Source of the DNA: Siccirubricoccus soli | GTDB taxonomy: Bacteria; Pseudomonadota; Alphaproteobacteria; Acetobacterales; Acetobacteraceae | DNA length: 37,067 nt | Assembly (NCBI RefSeq): GCF_024178315.1 | Contig: NZ_JAMZIK010000168.1 | Span: forward strand, 1-37,067 | Reading direction: 5' to 3' | Shown here: one piece after another, positions 23,524 through 33,895 of the stretch | How the letters are laid out: the number at the start of each line of letters is the position of its first letter | How positions within the stretch are numbered: the first letter of the stretch is position 1 | Notes under the pieces: model-generated | What the model was told of the DNA's origin: nothing | The model's input: the letters and a program-made list of their open reading frames with translations, nothing else | The model's database searches: none | Position numbers and translations under genes: made by a program

Positions 23524-24681
23524 TCAGCCGACCAGCGCGGCCACCCACTTGCCGATGGCGCCGTGCACAATGTCGTTCCATGACGCGAACAGAAACAGTG
23601 TCACGATCAGCGCAAAGCCAGCCCGGAAGCCGTATTCCTGGGCCTTCGGGGGCAGCGGCCGGCCGCGGATCGCCTCTGCCGCATAGAAGGCCAGGTGCCC
23701 GCCATCCAGCATCGGGATGGGGAAGAGATTCAGCAGGCCGAGGCTGACCGAGAGCAGGGCCATCAGGTTCACCAGCGGCGTCAGGCCCAGCGAGGCGGCC
23801 TCGCCGGAGATCTCGGCGATGCGAATCGGGCCGCCCAGCTCCTTGGCGCTGCGCTGGCCGGTGATGATCTCGCCGAGCCCGACCAGGCTCTGCCAGGTGA
23901 CGCTCGCCGTCTGCTCCGCCCCGGCGACCAGGGCGCTGCCCAGGCCCAGCCGCTCGAACCGCGTGGCGCCGCCCTGGATGCCGAGGATGCCATGGCCGGC
24001 GGGGCCGAGCTCCGGCACCGCCCGCACCACCGTCTCGGCGCCGTCGCGGGAGAGGCGCAGCTCCACCTCCTGCCCCGCCCGAGGCTGGATGTGGTGCTGG
24101 ATGTCCTCGAACCGCACCACCGCCTCCCCGTCCAGCGCCAGGATGCGGTCGCCGGCGTGCAGCCCGGCGCGCTCGGCCGGGGAATCGGGGGTGACGCGGC
24201 CGATCACCGTCTGCTCCCGCGGGTCGCTGACCGGCTTGCCGATGGTGGCGAAGAGCCCGGCGAAGAGCAGGATGGCCAGCAGGAAATTCGCCACCGGCCC
24301 GGCGGCGACGATGATGGCGCGGCTGCCCACGGATTTCTCATGGAAGGTGCGGCCTGGCATCCAGGCGGCGCGCTGCTCGGGCGTCGCATCCTCAGGCGTT
24401 TCCTGGCCGTGCAGCTTCACATAGCCGCCGAGCGGGATCCAGGAGAGGCGCCATTCCGTGCCATGCCGGTCGGTCCGGCGCCAGATGGGCTGGCCGAAGC
24501 CGATGGAGAAGGCATCCACATGCACCCCCCGCCAGCGGGCGGCGAGGTAGTGGCCCAGCTCATGGATGAAGACCAGCACGCCGAGGACGATCGCGAAGGC
24601 GATCAAGGTCCGCGGCAGGGAGGGGAGCAGGTTCCAATAGGCGCCGATGAGCTCCAAGGCGGTCATCCTTTCCAGGGCCAT
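23524..24681 (-). CDS. rseP: Site-2 intramembrane metalloprotease RseP
   Basis: 385-residue inner-membrane zinc protease. It cleaves anti-sigma factors within the membrane during envelope stress and may clear signal peptides. The zinc site is H40-E41-x-x-H44 (HELGH) in the first membrane helix plus D326 in PIPMLDGGH. One PDZ domain lies at about 155-225 (SPAERAGLHAGDRILALDG); E. coli RseP has two, alphaproteobacterial ones often one. Membrane segments lie at about 25-45, 125-147, 303-322 and at the C-terminus. A second Met at residue 6 is a possible start. Gap of 138 nt to dxr. Confidence 0.95.
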   Translation of the reverse strand: MALERMTALELIGAYWNLLPSLPRTLIAFAIVLGVLVFIHELGHYLAARWRGVHVDAFSIGFGQPIWRRTDRHGTEWRLSWIPLGGYVKLHGQETPEDATPEQRAAWMPGRTFHEKSVGSRAIIVAAGPVANFLLAILLFAGLFATIGKPVSDPREQTVIGRVTPDSPAERAGLHAGDRILALDGEAVVRFEDIQHHIQPRAGQEVELRLSRDGAETVVRAVPELGPAGHGILGIQGGATRFERLGLGSALVAGAEQTASVTWQSLVGLGEIITGQRSAKELGGPIRIAEISGEAASLGLTPLVNLMALLSVSLGLLNLFPIPMLDGGHLAFYAAEAIRGRPLPPKAQEYGFRAGFALIVTLFLFASWNDIVHGAIGKWVAALVG

Positions 24682-24819
24682 GTCCGGGGCGGCGCGGTGC
24701 CCGCCCGGCCATGGCCGTAATCATGATGGCCTGCCGATTCCTTATCCTGCCGGCAGGTCTCCCGGCGAGGGCAGGCAGCGGCACGCCTTCGCCAGAGATG
24801 GGGCGGAGGCGCCGCCGTT

Positions 24820-25986
24820 TCAGGCGGCGCTGCGCTGCGCCGCGATGCGGGCGGCCGCCGCCCGCGCCTCGGCATCCAGCGCCAGCACCGCATCGAGGCC
24901 CGAGGCGGCGACGGGGCCGAGCTCGGCCAGTGTCTCCTCCACCACCGCCGCGATGTCGAGGAAGCCGAGGCGGCGGTCGAGGAAGAGGGCGACCGCCACC
25001 TCATTCGCCGCGTTCAGCACCGCCGGCACGCCGCCGCCAGCCCGCAGCGCGTCCCGGCAGAGGCGGAGCGCCGGGAAGCGCACCGGATCGGGCGCGCTGA
25101 ATTCCAGCCGCCCGAGGGCAGCGAGGTCGAGCCGCGGCAGGTCCACCGGCATGCGGCGCGGCCAGGCCAAGCAATGGGCGATCGGCGTCCGCATGTCCGG
25201 CGTGCCGAGCTGGGCGAGGACGGAACCGTCCGCGTACTGCACCAGCCCATGCACCGTGGATTGCGGGTGGATCAGCACCTCGATCCGGGCTTCCGGCACG
25301 GGGAACAGGCGGGCGGCCTCGATCAGCTCCAGCCCCTTGTTGAACATGGTGGCGGAATCGACGCTGATCTTGGCGCCCATGGACCAGACCGGGTGGCGCA
25401 CCGCCTGCTCCGGCGTCGCCGCCCGCATGGCGGCGAGGTCCGCGGTGCGGAAGGGCCCGCCCGAGGCGGTCAGCACGATCTTCTCGATGGCCGCCGGGTC
25501 GCGGGCATCGAGCGCCTGGAAAATGGCGTTGTGTTCGGAATCGACGGGCAGCAGGGTCGCGCCGGAACGGGCGGCGGCGGCCAGCACGATCTCCCCGGCG
25601 CAGACCAGGCTCTCCTTGTTGGCAATGGCCAGCGTCCCGCCCCGCGCCAGGGCGGCGAGGGAGGAGCGCAGCCCGGCGGCGCCGACGATGGCCGCCATGG
25701 TCCAGTCGGCGGGCCGGGCGGCGGCTTCCACCACCGCCTCCGGGCCGGCGGCGGTCTCGATGCCGGTGCCGGCCAGGGCCTCCCGCAGGGCGGAGAGGCC
25801 GGCGGGGTCGGCCACCACGGCAAGGCGCGGGCGGAAGGCGCGGGCCTGGGCGGCGAGCGCCTGGACGTCCCGCCCCGCCACCAGCGCCTCGATGGCGAAT
25901 TCCCCCGGAGGGGCGGCCTCGACCAGGGCCAGGGTGGAGCGGCCGACGGAGCCGGTGCTGCCGAGAACGGTAAGACGGCGGGTCAT
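24820..25986 (-). CDS. dxr: 1-deoxy-D-xylulose 5-phosphate reductoisomerase
   Basis: 388 residues. Converts DXP to MEP with NADPH, the committed step of the MEP isoprenoid pathway that feeds UppS. NADPH motif [11 protein letters not shown] at 9-19; NKES at 123-126; metal ligands D149 and E151 in [10 protein letters not shown] and E220 in NKGLELIEA; the substrate loop PVWSMG lies at about 199-204. The ATG overlaps the cdsA stop (ATGA). All catalytic residues are present, so the gene should be active. Confidence 0.97.
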   Translation of the reverse strand: MTRRLTVLGSTGSVGRSTLALVEAAPPGEFAIEALVAGRDVQALAAQARAFRPRLAVVADPAGLSALREALAGTGIETAAGPEAVVEAAARPADWTMAAIVGAAGLRSSLAALARGGTLAIANKESLVCAGEIVLAAAARSGATLLPVDSEHNAIFQALDARDPAAIEKIVLTASGGPFRTADLAAMRAATPEQAVRHPVWSMGAKISVDSATMFNKGLELIEAARLFPVPEARIEVLIHPQSTVHGLVQYADGSVLAQLGTPDMRTPIAHCLAWPRRMPVDLPRLDLAALGRLEFSAPDPVRFPALRLCRDALRAGGGVPAVLNAANEVAVALFLDRRLGFLDIAAVVEETLAELGPVAASGLDAVLALDAEARAAAARIAAQRSAA

Positions 25987-26909
25987 GTCCAGAGCGATTC
26001 CCCGGGGCCGAGCAGCACGCCTAGCAACGCCGCCGCCGGCGCCGCCGAAAGCACCCCGTCCAGCCTGTCGAGAAGTCCGCCATGGCCGGGAATGAGGGCG
26101 GAAGTGTCCTTCACGTGGAAGCGCCGCTTGATCCAGCTTTCAAACAGATCGCCCGCCTGCGCCAGCAGGCCGAGCACCGCCGCCACCAGCGCCACCCGGA
26201 GAACGGGCGGGGCCAGGGCGGTGGGTTCCATGACATACGCCGCCGCGAGGCCGACCGCCATGGCTGAGACGAGCCCCCCCGCCGCCCCGGACCAGGTCTT
26301 GTTGGGGGAGATGGCCACGGCGAGCTTCGGCCCGCCGAAGCGCCGCCCGGCGAGGTAGGCGCCGATATCGCTGGCCCAGACCACGAAAAACAGGAAAAGC
26401 ACGTTGCGCAGCCCGGCCGCAGCATCGCCCCGGAGGTGAATGAGGGCGAGGCCCGCCAGGCCGATATAGAGCACGCCGAAGGCCAGCCAGAAGGCGGATT
26501 GCGCCCGTGCCGCCGCCGGCGCCCCGGCCCCTGCCCTCGCCCGCTGTCCGGCCCAGAGCGCCAGGAAGCCCGCCGGCAGCAGGGCGAGCCCCGCGCCCCA
26601 GGCGCCCCCCACCGCCAGCACCCCGGCGGCCAGCACCAGCAGCGGCACCGCCATGCCCGGCAGGCGGCGGGTGGAGAAGCCGCAGAGCCGCACCCACTCC
26701 CAGGCCATCAGCGTGGCGGCGGCGGCCATCAGCGCCGTCCAGGCCTCCGCCCCCAGCCAGATGCAGAGGATGGCGGCCGGCAGCAGCAGCGCCGCCGAGA
26801 GGACGCGCTTGCGCAGATCCGGCCAGCGGGAGGCTGGGCGGCTGGCGGGCGGCGGCAGCGGATCCCCCGGCGGCACCGGGGCGGTGGCAGGGCTAGCCGG
26901 TCCGGGCAC
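25983..26909 (-). CDS. cdsA: Phosphatidate cytidylyltransferase CdsA
   Basis: 308 residues from a GTG at 26909. Makes CDP-diacylglycerol from phosphatidate and CTP in the inner membrane. After a Pro-rich N-terminus of about 30 residues come the first membrane segment ([18 protein letters not shown]) and several more. The family signature is near the end: [26 protein letters not shown], and [18 protein letters not shown] with the metal-binding D of GLLDRLDG. The GTG gives a 17-nt overlap with uppS; an in-frame ATG further upstream would overlap uppS by over 100 nt and add non-family sequence. The start is therefore uncertain by a few codons. Confidence 0.93.
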   Translation of the reverse strand: MPGPASPATAPVPPGDPLPPPASRPASRWPDLRKRVLSAALLLPAAILCIWLGAEAWTALMAAAATLMAWEWVRLCGFSTRRLPGMAVPLLVLAAGVLAVGGAWGAGLALLPAGFLALWAGQRARAGAGAPAAARAQSAFWLAFGVLYIGLAGLALIHLRGDAAAGLRNVLFLFFVVWASDIGAYLAGRRFGGPKLAVAISPNKTWSGAAGGLVSAMAVGLAAAYVMEPTALAPPVLRVALVAAVLGLLAQAGDLFESWIKRRFHVKDTSALIPGHGGLLDRLDGVLSAAPAAALLGVLLGPGESLWT

Positions 26910-27654
26910 CGTAACGCCGTTCCCGCCGGCCGAAGTCGCGGATCGCCGCGGCCAGGTGCTCCGCCCCGAAATCCGGCCAGAGCACGTCCTGGAAGACGAA
27001 CTCCGCATAGGCCGCCTGCCAGAGCAGGAAGTTCGAAAGCCGCTGCTCCCCCGAGGTGCGGATGATCAGGTCGGGGTCGGGCATGCCCTCGGTGTAGAGG
27101 TGACGGGCGAAACCGGCCTCGTCCAGGGTGGCGGGGTCCAGCCGCCCCTCCTGCGCCGCCTGCGCCACCGCCTTGGCGGCGGCCAGGATCTCCGACCGCC
27201 CGCCATAGGAGAGGGCGACGGTCAGGTTCAGCCGCGTGCCGCCGGCGGTGGCCGCCTCGGCCCGGGCGATCTCCCGCATCGTCTCCTCGCCGAAGCGGGC
27301 GCGGTCGCCGATGACATGCAGCCGCACCCCCTCCTTCACCAGGTTCGCCACTTCGGAGCGGAGATAGAGGCGCAGCAGGCCGGTCAGCGCCACCACCTCC
27401 TCCACCGGGCGCAGCCAATTCTCGGAGGAGAAGGCGAAGAGGGTGAGCCATTCCACCCCCTCCTTCACGCAGGCCTCGGTGGTGCGGCGCGCCGCCTCCG
27501 CCCCCGCCTTGTGGCCGAGCGGGACGGGCAGGCCGCGCGCCTCCGCCCATCGGCGGTTGCCGTCCATGATGATGGCGACATGGCGCGGCACGCAGCCATT
27601 GCGGCCCGCGGCCGGCCCGGGTTGCGTCAGTTCGAGCTTGGGGGCGCCGGACAC
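26893..27654 (-). CDS. uppS: Undecaprenyl diphosphate synthase (cis-prenyltransferase)
   Basis: 253 residues. Builds the C55 lipid carrier for peptidoglycan and O-antigen synthesis. Family motifs: HVAIIMDGNRRWA with catalytic D31, GHKAG for the phosphate site, LTLFAFSSENW, IRTSGEQRLSNFLLWQ and EFVFQDVLWPDF. Starts with GTG at 27654, 5 nt after frr. The N-terminal 20 residues are variable, as usual. Directly precedes cdsA, with which it overlaps. Confidence 0.96.
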   Translation of the reverse strand: MSGAPKLELTQPGPAAGRNGCVPRHVAIIMDGNRRWAEARGLPVPLGHKAGAEAARRTTEACVKEGVEWLTLFAFSSENWLRPVEEVVALTGLLRLYLRSEVANLVKEGVRLHVIGDRARFGEETMREIARAEAATAGGTRLNLTVALSYGGRSEILAAAKAVAQAAQEGRLDPATLDEAGFARHLYTEGMPDPDLIIRTSGEQRLSNFLLWQAAYAEFVFQDVLWPDFGAEHLAAAIRDFGRRERRYGARTG

Positions 27655-27659
27655 CGGGT

Positions 27660-28232
27660 TCAGACCTGCCGGATGTCCTTTTCCTTCTCGGCCAGCATCT
27701 GATCGACCAGCTTGATGTAGTGGTCGGTCAGCTTCTGGACCTCGTCGGACCAGTCCTTCGCCTCATCCTGGCTGATCGGGGCCTTCTTGTCCTTCTCGGC
27801 GGCTTTCACCTGCTCCATGCCGTCGCGGCGGACGCCGCGGATGGCGACCTTGCTGCCCTCGGCGTATTTGGAGGCCATCTTCGCCAGCTCGTTCCGGCGC
27901 TCGGTGGTCAGCGGCGGCAGGGGGACGCGGATCACCTGGCCTTCCGCCTGCGGGTTCAGGCCGAGCCCCGCATCACGGATGGCGATCTCCACCGCCTTCG
28001 CCACCGCCCGGTCCCAGACCTGGACGGAGAGCAGGCCGGGGCCGGCGACGGAGATGTTCGCCACCTGGTTCAGCGGCTGCTCCGTGCCATAGGCCTCGAC
28101 GCGGATCGGCTCCAGCAAGGCGGGGCTGGCACGCCCGGTGCGCAGCCCGGCGAATTCCTTCCTCAGCGTCTCCAGCGCGCCGTCCATGCGGCGCGTCAGG
28201 TCCTGCTTCAGGCTTTTCAGGTCGGCCGGCAT
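27660..28232 (-). CDS. frr: Ribosome recycling factor
   Basis: 190 residues, close to the usual 185. It splits post-termination ribosomes together with EF-G. Characteristic segments: MDGALETLRKEFAGLRTGRA at the start, VEAYGTEQPLNQVANIS, AIRDAGLGLNPQAEGQVIR, PLPPLTTERRNELAKMASK, and IRGVRRDGMEQVKAAEKDK. A purine-rich GGGGAAGAAGGG precedes the ATG. It lies 101 nt downstream of pyrH, the conserved neighbour. Confidence 0.97.
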   Translation of the reverse strand: MPADLKSLKQDLTRRMDGALETLRKEFAGLRTGRASPALLEPIRVEAYGTEQPLNQVANISVAGPGLLSVQVWDRAVAKAVEIAIRDAGLGLNPQAEGQVIRVPLPPLTTERRNELAKMASKYAEGSKVAIRGVRRDGMEQVKAAEKDKKAPISQDEAKDWSDEVQKLTDHYIKLVDQMLAEKEKDIRQV

Positions 28233-28333
28233 GGCCCTTCTTCCCCTGTTCTATGGCACCGCCCGACCCAGCCACCCCGCCCCACGGGGGCCGGGCCGGA
28301 TGCGGCGGCCTGGTCCATCCCCGGCGCCGTGGC

Positions 28334-29059
28334 CTACTGGCTCTCCACCACGGTGGTGAAGCGCCCCTCGCCCTGCATCACCGCGGTAAAGGCGCCTGGC
28401 TCGTGGATGTTGAAGACGATGATCGGCAGCTTGTTCTCCCGCGCCAAGCTGATGGCCGCGGCATCCATCACCGCCAGGTCGCGCGAGAGCATATCCAGAT
28501 AGGTCAGCGTCACGTAGCGCTCGGCCTGCGGGTTCTTGCGCGGGTCGGCGGCATAGACGCCATCCACCTGGGTGCCCTTCAGCAGGGCGTCGCAGCCCAT
28601 CTCCGCGGCGCGAAGGGCGGCGGCGGTGTCGGTGGTGAAGAAGGGGTTGCCCGTGCCGGCGGCGAAGATCACCACCCTGCCCTTCTCCATGTGCCGGATC
28701 GCCCGGCGGCGGATATAGGGCTCGCAGAGCGAGGCCATGGGGATCGCGCTCTGCACGCGGGTGGGCAGCCCGGCCTTCTCCAGGGCGGACTGCATGCCGA
28801 GCGCGTTCATCACGGTGGCCAGCATGCCCATGTAATCGGCCTGGGCACGCTCCATGCCGGCGGCGGCGCCAGCGATGCCGCGGAAGATGTTCCCGCCGCC
28901 GATCACCATGCAGACCTGCACGCCGAGCTCGGTCACGCCCTTCACATCCTCCGCGATGCGGCGGCAGGTGGCGGTGTCGAGGCCGTAATCGCGATCGCCC
29001 ATCAGTGCCTCACCGGACACCTTGAGCATGACACGCTGGTATCGAGGTGATTGGCTCAT
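28334..29059 (-). CDS. pyrH: Uridylate kinase (UMP kinase)
   Basis: 241 residues. Phosphorylates UMP to UDP; hexameric amino-acid-kinase fold, usually inhibited by UTP and activated by GTP. Motifs: [14 protein letters not shown] at the start, [20 protein letters not shown]-type segment ([18 protein letters not shown]), and the ATP-site region [16 protein letters not shown]. The start at 29059 matches the family start; further upstream the open frame has no family similarity. A promoter-like pair lies just upstream at 29085-29113. Confidence 0.97.
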   Translation of the reverse strand: MSQSPRYQRVMLKVSGEALMGDRDYGLDTATCRRIAEDVKGVTELGVQVCMVIGGGNIFRGIAGAAAGMERAQADYMGMLATVMNALGMQSALEKAGLPTRVQSAIPMASLCEPYIRRRAIRHMEKGRVVIFAAGTGNPFFTTDTAAALRAAEMGCDALLKGTQVDGVYAADPRKNPQAERYVTLTYLDMLSRDLAVMDAAAISLARENKLPIIVFNIHEPGAFTAVMQGEGRFTTVVESQ

Positions 29060-29084
29060 TATGCGACCGTGACGGGGGCGGGGA

Positions 29085-29113
29085 ACCATAGTTTCCACCC
29101 CCAGGTGCCGCAA
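29085..29113 (-). promoter_or_regulatory. Sigma-70-like promoter before pyrH
   Basis: On the minus strand TTGCGG (29108-29113) and TATGGT (29085-29090) are spaced by 17 nt, with the start codon of pyrH about 25 nt downstream of the -10 element. It may drive pyrH-frr-uppS and the following envelope genes separately from rpsB-tsf. Matches to consensus are moderate. Confidence 0.4.
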
Positions 29114-29257
29114 GCAGGCTGCGGTCACAAGGGGGTGGCGAACCAGACAGGCAAGGGCGACCGGCCGCTTCTGCCGCCGGTCGATGGCAAGGATCCGGCC
29201 GCATCATGGCACGGCCGGGGCAGCGTGGCGCCCCCGGCGCGTCCCGGCCAGGGCCAG

Positions 29258-29300
29258 GGCGCCTCGGGGCACCCCTCGGGCAGGCGCCCGGCGGGGCGCC
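29258..29300 (-). terminator. GC-rich hairpin region after tsf
   Basis: Three copies of GGCGCC (29258-29263, 29283-29288, 29295-29300) can pair with one another; the tightest is the 6-bp stem with a 6-nt loop at 29283-29300, 13 nt after the tsf stop. No T-run. Possible terminator separating tsf from pyrH. Confidence 0.3.
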
Positions 29301-29313
29301 CGGCCGCGTGGCC

Positions 29314-30240
29314 TCAGGCCTTCGGCCCGCCGAGCCCCGCCGTGGCGGCCACCTCGGAGGCGAAGTCCGGGCCCACCGGCTTCTCGATGCCCTCGCCGAG
29401 CTGGAAGCGGGCGAAGCCGGTCAGGTTGCCGCCGGCCTTCTTGACGATGGCCTTCACCCGGCTCTCGCCGTCATGCACCCAGACCTGCTCCAGCAGCACC
29501 ACTTCCTCGTAGTACTTGCGGATCCGGCCCTCGACCATCTTCTCGATGATGGCTTCCGGCTTGCCGGAGGCGCGGGCCTGCTCGGAGAGCACGGCCTTCT
29601 CCCGCTCCAGCGCCGAGGGGTCGACCGCGGAGACATCGAGCGCCTCCGGCCGGGCGGCCGCCACATGCATGCCGATCTGCCGGCCGAGCTGCTCCAGCGC
29701 CTCGATCTCCGATTTGCCCTCGAGCGCGACCAGCACGCCGATCTTGCCGAGGCCGGGGCGGATGGCGTTGTGGGTGTAGGTCGCCACCACGCCCTCGTTC
29801 ACCTCCAGCCGCTTGGCGCGGCGGATGGTCATGTTCTCGCCGATGGTGGCGATGAGGCGGGTCAGCTCCTCGGCCACGCTGTGGCCGGTGCCGGGATAGG
29901 TCGCCGCCTTCAGCTTCTCCACATCGTCCCCGACGGAGAGCACGAGGCCCGCCACTTCCGCGACGAAATTCTGGAACTGGTCGTTGCGCGCGACGAAGTC
30001 GGTCTCGGCATTCACCTCGACCATGCCGGCGACGTTGGGGCCGGAGGCGACGCCCACCAGCCCTTCCGCGGCAACGCGGCCGGACTTCTTGGCGGCGGCC
30101 GAGAGGCCCTTCTTGCGCAGCCAGTCGATCGCGGCCTCCATGTCGCCGCCCGACTCCACCAGCGCCTTCTTGCAGTCCATCATGCCGGCGCCGGTCTTGT
30201 CGCGCAGGTCGCGGACCAATGCGGCGGTGATCTCGGCCAT
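29314..30240 (-). CDS. tsf: Translation elongation factor Ts
   Basis: 308 residues. The guanine nucleotide exchange factor for EF-Tu. Family segments: [20 protein letters not shown] and [20 protein letters not shown] at the start, [18 protein letters not shown] near residue 80, and the C-terminal region with [21 protein letters not shown] lies 6 nt before the ATG at 30240; the open frame upstream is not family-like. 202 nt downstream of rpsB, its normal partner. Confidence 0.97.
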   Translation of the reverse strand: MAEITAALVRDLRDKTGAGMMDCKKALVESGGDMEAAIDWLRKKGLSAAAKKSGRVAAEGLVGVASGPNVAGMVEVNAETDFVARNDQFQNFVAEVAGLVLSVGDDVEKLKAATYPGTGHSVAEELTRLIATIGENMTIRRAKRLEVNEGVVATYTHNAIRPGLGKIGVLVALEGKSEIEALEQLGRQIGMHVAAARPEALDVSAVDPSALEREKAVLSEQARASGKPEAIIEKMVEGRIRKYYEEVVLLEQVWVHDGESRVKAIVKKAGGNLTGFARFQLGEGIEKPVGPDFASEVAATAGLGGPKA

Positions 30241-30315
30241 CGGTTGTCTCCCGTCTCGCCTAATGCGGTGCGGCCCGCGCGCCCCAGGGCCGCGGGCCTC
30301 GTCTCTCCGGAACAT

Positions 30316-30336
30316 GGCGGGCGAGCCCCGCCCGCC
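30316..30336 (-). terminator. Hairpin between rpsB and tsf
   Basis: Perfect 7-bp stem GGCGGGC/GCCCGCC with a 7-nt loop in the spacer between rpsB and tsf. A partial terminator or attenuator at this place is known in other bacteria; here no T-run is visible. Confidence 0.35.
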
Positions 30337-30442
30337 TACTATGCCCCCAACCCTTCATCCGGTCGCGTGTTTCCCGCCCTCGGCAGAGGCCGCCCCGGGC
30401 GATCACACGCCTGCAGCGGCGCCGCGGCGCGGCGCCGGTGGC

Positions 30443-31306
30443 TCAGACCTTGCCGGCCTGGTTGCCGTCATCCTGGCTGGCCTGGACCAGCGTCTCCAGG
30501 CTCTCGGTGTCGAGGCCGGAGGTCGGGCTGGACTGCGCCTCCTCCAGCACCGGCTCGTCCAGCAGCTCATCCGTCGGCAGGTCCGCCGCGGCGCCGAGAT
30601 CGACGCCGGAGGCCTGCAGCTCGGCCGAGATGCCGTCGAACACCGCGCCGGCGATCATGTCGCAGTAGAGGTGGATGGCGCGGATCGCGTCGTCATTGCC
30701 GGGGATCGGGAAGGCGACGCCCTGCGGATCCGCATTGCTGTCCACCACCGCGACGACCGGGATGCCGAGCTTGTTGGCCTCCTCGATCGCCAGCTTCTCC
30801 TTCACCACGTCGATGACGAAGATGATGTCGGGCAGCCCGCCCATCTCCTTGATGCCGCCGAGGGCGCGGTCGAGCTTCTCCTTCTCGCGCGTCAGCATCA
30901 GGATCTCCTTCTTGGTGAGACCCTGGATGTTGCCGCCGAGCTGCTCCTCCATCTGCTTCAGGCGCTTGATGGAGCCGGTGATGGTCTTCCAGTTCGTCAG
31001 CATGCCGCCGAGCCAGCGGTGGTTGACGTAGTACTGGCCGCAGCGGGTCGCCGCCTCCGCCACGTAGTCGGCCGCCGCCTTCTTGGTGCCGACGAAGAGC
31101 ACGCGGCCGCCCGCCGCGACCACGTCCCGCACCGCGCGCAGCGCGCGCTCCATCAGGGGGACGGTCTGCTGCAGGTCGAGGATATGGACCTGGTTGCGGA
31201 CGCCGAAGATGTAGGGCGCCATGCGCGGGTTCCAGCGCCGCGTATGGTGGCCGAAATGCACGCCGGCCTCGAGGAGCTGGCGCAGGGAAACCTGGGGCAT
31301 CGCCAT
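30443..31306 (-). CDS. rpsB: 30S ribosomal protein S2
   Basis: 287 residues. Family start [20 protein letters not shown], then [36 protein letters not shown] and [14 protein letters not shown]. The C-terminal part beyond about residue 245 is an acidic, Ser/Gln-rich extension ([17 protein letters not shown] and onward) absent from E. coli S2 (241 residues); such tails are common in alphaproteobacteria. AAAGGAAG lies 7 nt before the ATG at 31306. First gene of the conserved cluster, divergent from the RTX protease gene. Confidence 0.97.
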   Translation of the reverse strand: MAMPQVSLRQLLEAGVHFGHHTRRWNPRMAPYIFGVRNQVHILDLQQTVPLMERALRAVRDVVAAGGRVLFVGTKKAAADYVAEAATRCGQYYVNHRWLGGMLTNWKTITGSIKRLKQMEEQLGGNIQGLTKKEILMLTREKEKLDRALGGIKEMGGLPDIIFVIDVVKEKLAIEEANKLGIPVVAVVDSNADPQGVAFPIPGNDDAIRAIHLYCDMIAGAVFDGISAELQASGVDLGAAADLPTDELLDEPVLEEAQSSPTSGLDTESLETLVQASQDDGNQAGKV

Positions 31307-31638
31307 CGGCGATCTTCCTTTCGTAAACAGTCCGGTTGAGCCTCCGCGGCGCTCGCCCGGGAGGTCCCGGGACCGGACCCTGCCGCCCCAGGCCAGGACG
31401 TGCCTGGCCGGAGCGTGGAAGGGCGCGCCGCGTGCGGATTTGCCGCCGCGAAGCAACTCCGCGCCGGCCGGCGCCATATGGCATGCGGGACGGGTCGGGG
31501 CAAGCCGTCGCGCCGGGCGCGCCCTGGCGGGAGCTTCCTCAACCCTTCGTCTCTGACGTTGGGACGAAGCCACAAATTCATGTCCATTTCCCGGCGCCAA
31601 TCCTAGGGTGCCGGCCTCGCGACCGGACCTGCACAACC
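31307..31638. other. Divergent regulatory region between rpsB and the RTX protease gene
   Basis: No gene supported. It must hold the rpsB promoter and leader (minus) and the protease promoter (plus). A perfect 7-bp stem CTTCGTC/GACGAAG (31545-31569) lies in the lower-GC part (about 31535-31605) and might belong to an S2 leader, which in many bacteria controls rpsB. I could not place convincing -35/-10 pairs on either strand. Confidence 0.4.
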
Positions 31639-33639
31639 ATGGCGATGCCCACAAGCCTCAGCGCCACCCACCAGGATGAGCTGGACGGCCTGCTCTACGG
31701 CCGGGTGTGGAGCGGGGATCTCAGCTTCGGCTTCCCCGATTCGATCGCCGATTACGAGCCGGACTATGCCGGCGCGGAGCCGCACGACGGCTTCGCCCCG
31801 GTCTCCGCCGCCACTCAGGCGGTGGTCCGCGCCGCCCTGCTCGGCACCCCCGGCACCGCCACGCGGGTGCTGCAGGGGCTTGGCGTCGCGCAGCTCACCG
31901 CCCTGCCGATCGCCGAGGCCGGGACGGAGCCGGCCGATCTGCGGGTGGCCCAGTCCAATGCCCCGACCACCTCCTACGGCTATTATCCGGGCCCCGGCAC
32001 TGGCGGCGATGTCTGGTTCGGCACGGTCTATGACTACCGCAACCCTCTCCTCGGCAACTACGCCTACCTCACCACCCTGCACGAGCTCGGCCATGCCCTC
32101 GGCCTGAAGCATGCGCAGGAGACGGGCGGGGTCGCGAACCTGGCCGTGCCGGCGGACCGTGATGGCCTCGAATTCACCGTTATGTCCTACCGTTCCTATA
32201 TCGGCGGCCCGGCCAGCTACAGTTTCGGCCCCTGGGACGCGCCGCAGAGCTACATGATGCTCGACATCGCCGCGCTGCAGGCGATGTATGGCGCCAACTA
32301 CGCCACCCGTGCCGGCGACGACACCTATCGCTGGAGCCCCGCCACCGGCGAGATGTTCATCGACGGCATCGGCCAGGGCATGCCCGGGGGCAACCGCATC
32401 TTCCTCACCCTCTGGGATGGCGGCGGGCACGATACCTTCGACCTGTCGAATTATGGCAACGGCGTCCAGGTCAGCCTCGCCGCCGGCGGCTGGTCGGTGC
32501 TGGACCCGGCGCAACTGGCCCGGCTCGGCGAGGCCCAGCTGGCCGCCGGCAATGTCTTCAACGCCATGCTGCACCAGGGCGACACCAGATCCCTGATCGA
32601 GGACGTGATCGGTGGCGCCGGCAACGACACGATCGGCGGCAACGAGCTGGGCAACCGTCTTTGGGGCGGCGAGGGCAATGACAGCCTCTCCGGGCTCGCC
32701 GGCAGCGACACGCTGGAGGGCGGCGCGGGCGCGGACACGCTGGATGGCGGCGCCGGCAACGACACGCTGGATGGCGGTGCGGGTCCGGACCTGCTGCTGG
32801 GCGGCCCGGGCGACGATCTCTACCTCGTCACCGCTGCCGAGGATCTGGTCACCGAGGCCGCGAATGGCGGCAGCGACACCATCCAATCGGGCGCCAGCTT
32901 CACCCTGCCCGATCATGTGGAGGCGCTGACCCTCACCGGCACCGGCGACCTGTCGGGCATCGGCAATGCCCTGGGCAACCGCATCGCCGGCAATGCCGGC
33001 AACGACCTGCTGGATGGCGGTGGCGGCAACGACACCCTGGCGGGCGGCGCCGGGGACGACACCTATGTCGTGGACAGCAGCGGCGACAGGCTGGTGGAGC
33101 GCAGCGATGCCGGCACCGATCTGGTGCGGTCGGCGGTGAGCTGGACCCTCGGCGCGAATTTCGAGAATCTGGTCCTGACCGGCAGCGCCGGGCTGCTGGG
33201 CGCGGGCAATGCGCAGGACAACGTCATCATCGGCAATGCCGGCGGCAACCTGCTGCTGGGTGGCGAGGGCAGTGACACGCTGCTGGGCGGCGACGGGTTG
33301 GATACCCTGGCTGGCGGCGCCGGGCAGGACGCCTTCCGCTTCGCCGCCGCCGATGCGGGCGCGGATCTCATCCTGGATTTCAACACGGCGGAGGACCGCT
33401 TCGAATTCTCCGTCGCGGGCTTCGCCGGGCTGGCGGCGGGGATGAGCCTCGCGGGCAGGCTGGTGATCGCGGCGGGTGCCGCGGCTTCCGGCGCGCTGGG
33501 GCAGATCCTGTTCGATACCGCTTCCGCCACCCTCTCCTGGGACGCGGATGGTGGCGGCAACGGCGCGGCGGTGCTGCTGGCGACGCTGTACGCGCCGCTG
33601 GGCGCGGTGAGCACGGCGGATTTCGTGGTCATCGCCTGA
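31639..33639 (+). CDS. Serralysin-like M10 metalloprotease with RTX repeats
   Basis: 666 residues without a signal peptide, as expected for type I secretion. The catalytic domain has the zinc motif [11 protein letters not shown] (H148, E149, H152, H158) and the Met-turn VMSYRSY (M182, Y184). From residue 325 on there are about a dozen calcium-binding nonapeptides ([36 protein letters not shown]) in three blocks, with longer beta-roll linkers between. The C-terminal section [20 protein letters not shown] is typical of the serralysin secretion domain. No ABC exporter, membrane fusion protein or inhibitor gene is nearby. The start codon has no clear Shine-Dalgarno; a second ATG lies 6 nt later. 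Likely secreted; targets unknown. Confidence 0.92.
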   Translation: MAMPTSLSATHQDELDGLLYGRVWSGDLSFGFPDSIADYEPDYAGAEPHDGFAPVSAATQAVVRAALLGTPGTATRVLQGLGVAQLTALPIAEAGTEPADLRVAQSNAPTTSYGYYPGPGTGGDVWFGTVYDYRNPLLGNYAYLTTLHELGHALGLKHAQETGGVANLAVPADRDGLEFTVMSYRSYIGGPASYSFGPWDAPQSYMMLDIAALQAMYGANYATRAGDDTYRWSPATGEMFIDGIGQGMPGGNRIFLTLWDGGGHDTFDLSNYGNGVQVSLAAGGWSVLDPAQLARLGEAQLAAGNVFNAMLHQGDTRSLIEDVIGGAGNDTIGGNELGNRLWGGEGNDSLSGLAGSDTLEGGAGADTLDGGAGNDTLDGGAGPDLLLGGPGDDLYLVTAAEDLVTEAANGGSDTIQSGASFTLPDHVEALTLTGTGDLSGIGNALGNRIAGNAGNDLLDGGGGNDTLAGGAGDDTYVVDSSGDRLVERSDAGTDLVRSAVSWTLGANFENLVLTGSAGLLGAGNAQDNVIIGNAGGNLLLGGEGSDTLLGGDGLDTLAGGAGQDAFRFAAADAGADLILDFNTAEDRFEFSVAGFAGLAAGMSLAGRLVIAAGAAASGALGQILFDTASATLSWDADGGGNGAAVLLATLYAPLGAVSTADFVVIA

Positions 33640-33895
33640 CTGTCATTGCCAGGGAGATCGTCGCCGTTGGGTGCCAGCCCTGCCGCTGGCCGCAGGGCCG
33701 GCGCCAGACGCAACAGATCCTCCGCCCGCCGCAGCTTGGCACCCAGACCAGTGCCGCGAACGCCCGTCGCCACCAGAGCCGCTGCCCGCGGCACCATGCT
33801 GGACCAATCCCCGCCGCGCCAAGCCGCAACACGCATCCCAACCGGGGAATCATGCCCGGCTGCGTGGATCCGCGCGCATGTGGCGGCGCCCCTCC

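Noticed and set aside
22109-23686. Long plus-strand frame opposite bamA
   Set aside because: Antisense shadow of bamA caused by high GC; the bamA frame has all POTRA and barrel motifs.
30241-30442. Promoter directly before tsf
   Set aside because: A CATAGT hexamer is present but no acceptable -35 element lies at 16-18 nt.
33640-33836. Possible minus-strand small gene with LGAKLRRAEDLLRLAPALR
   Set aside because: The frame has no stop before running 570 nt antisense into the RTX protease, and its third-position bias is weaker than in real genes here.
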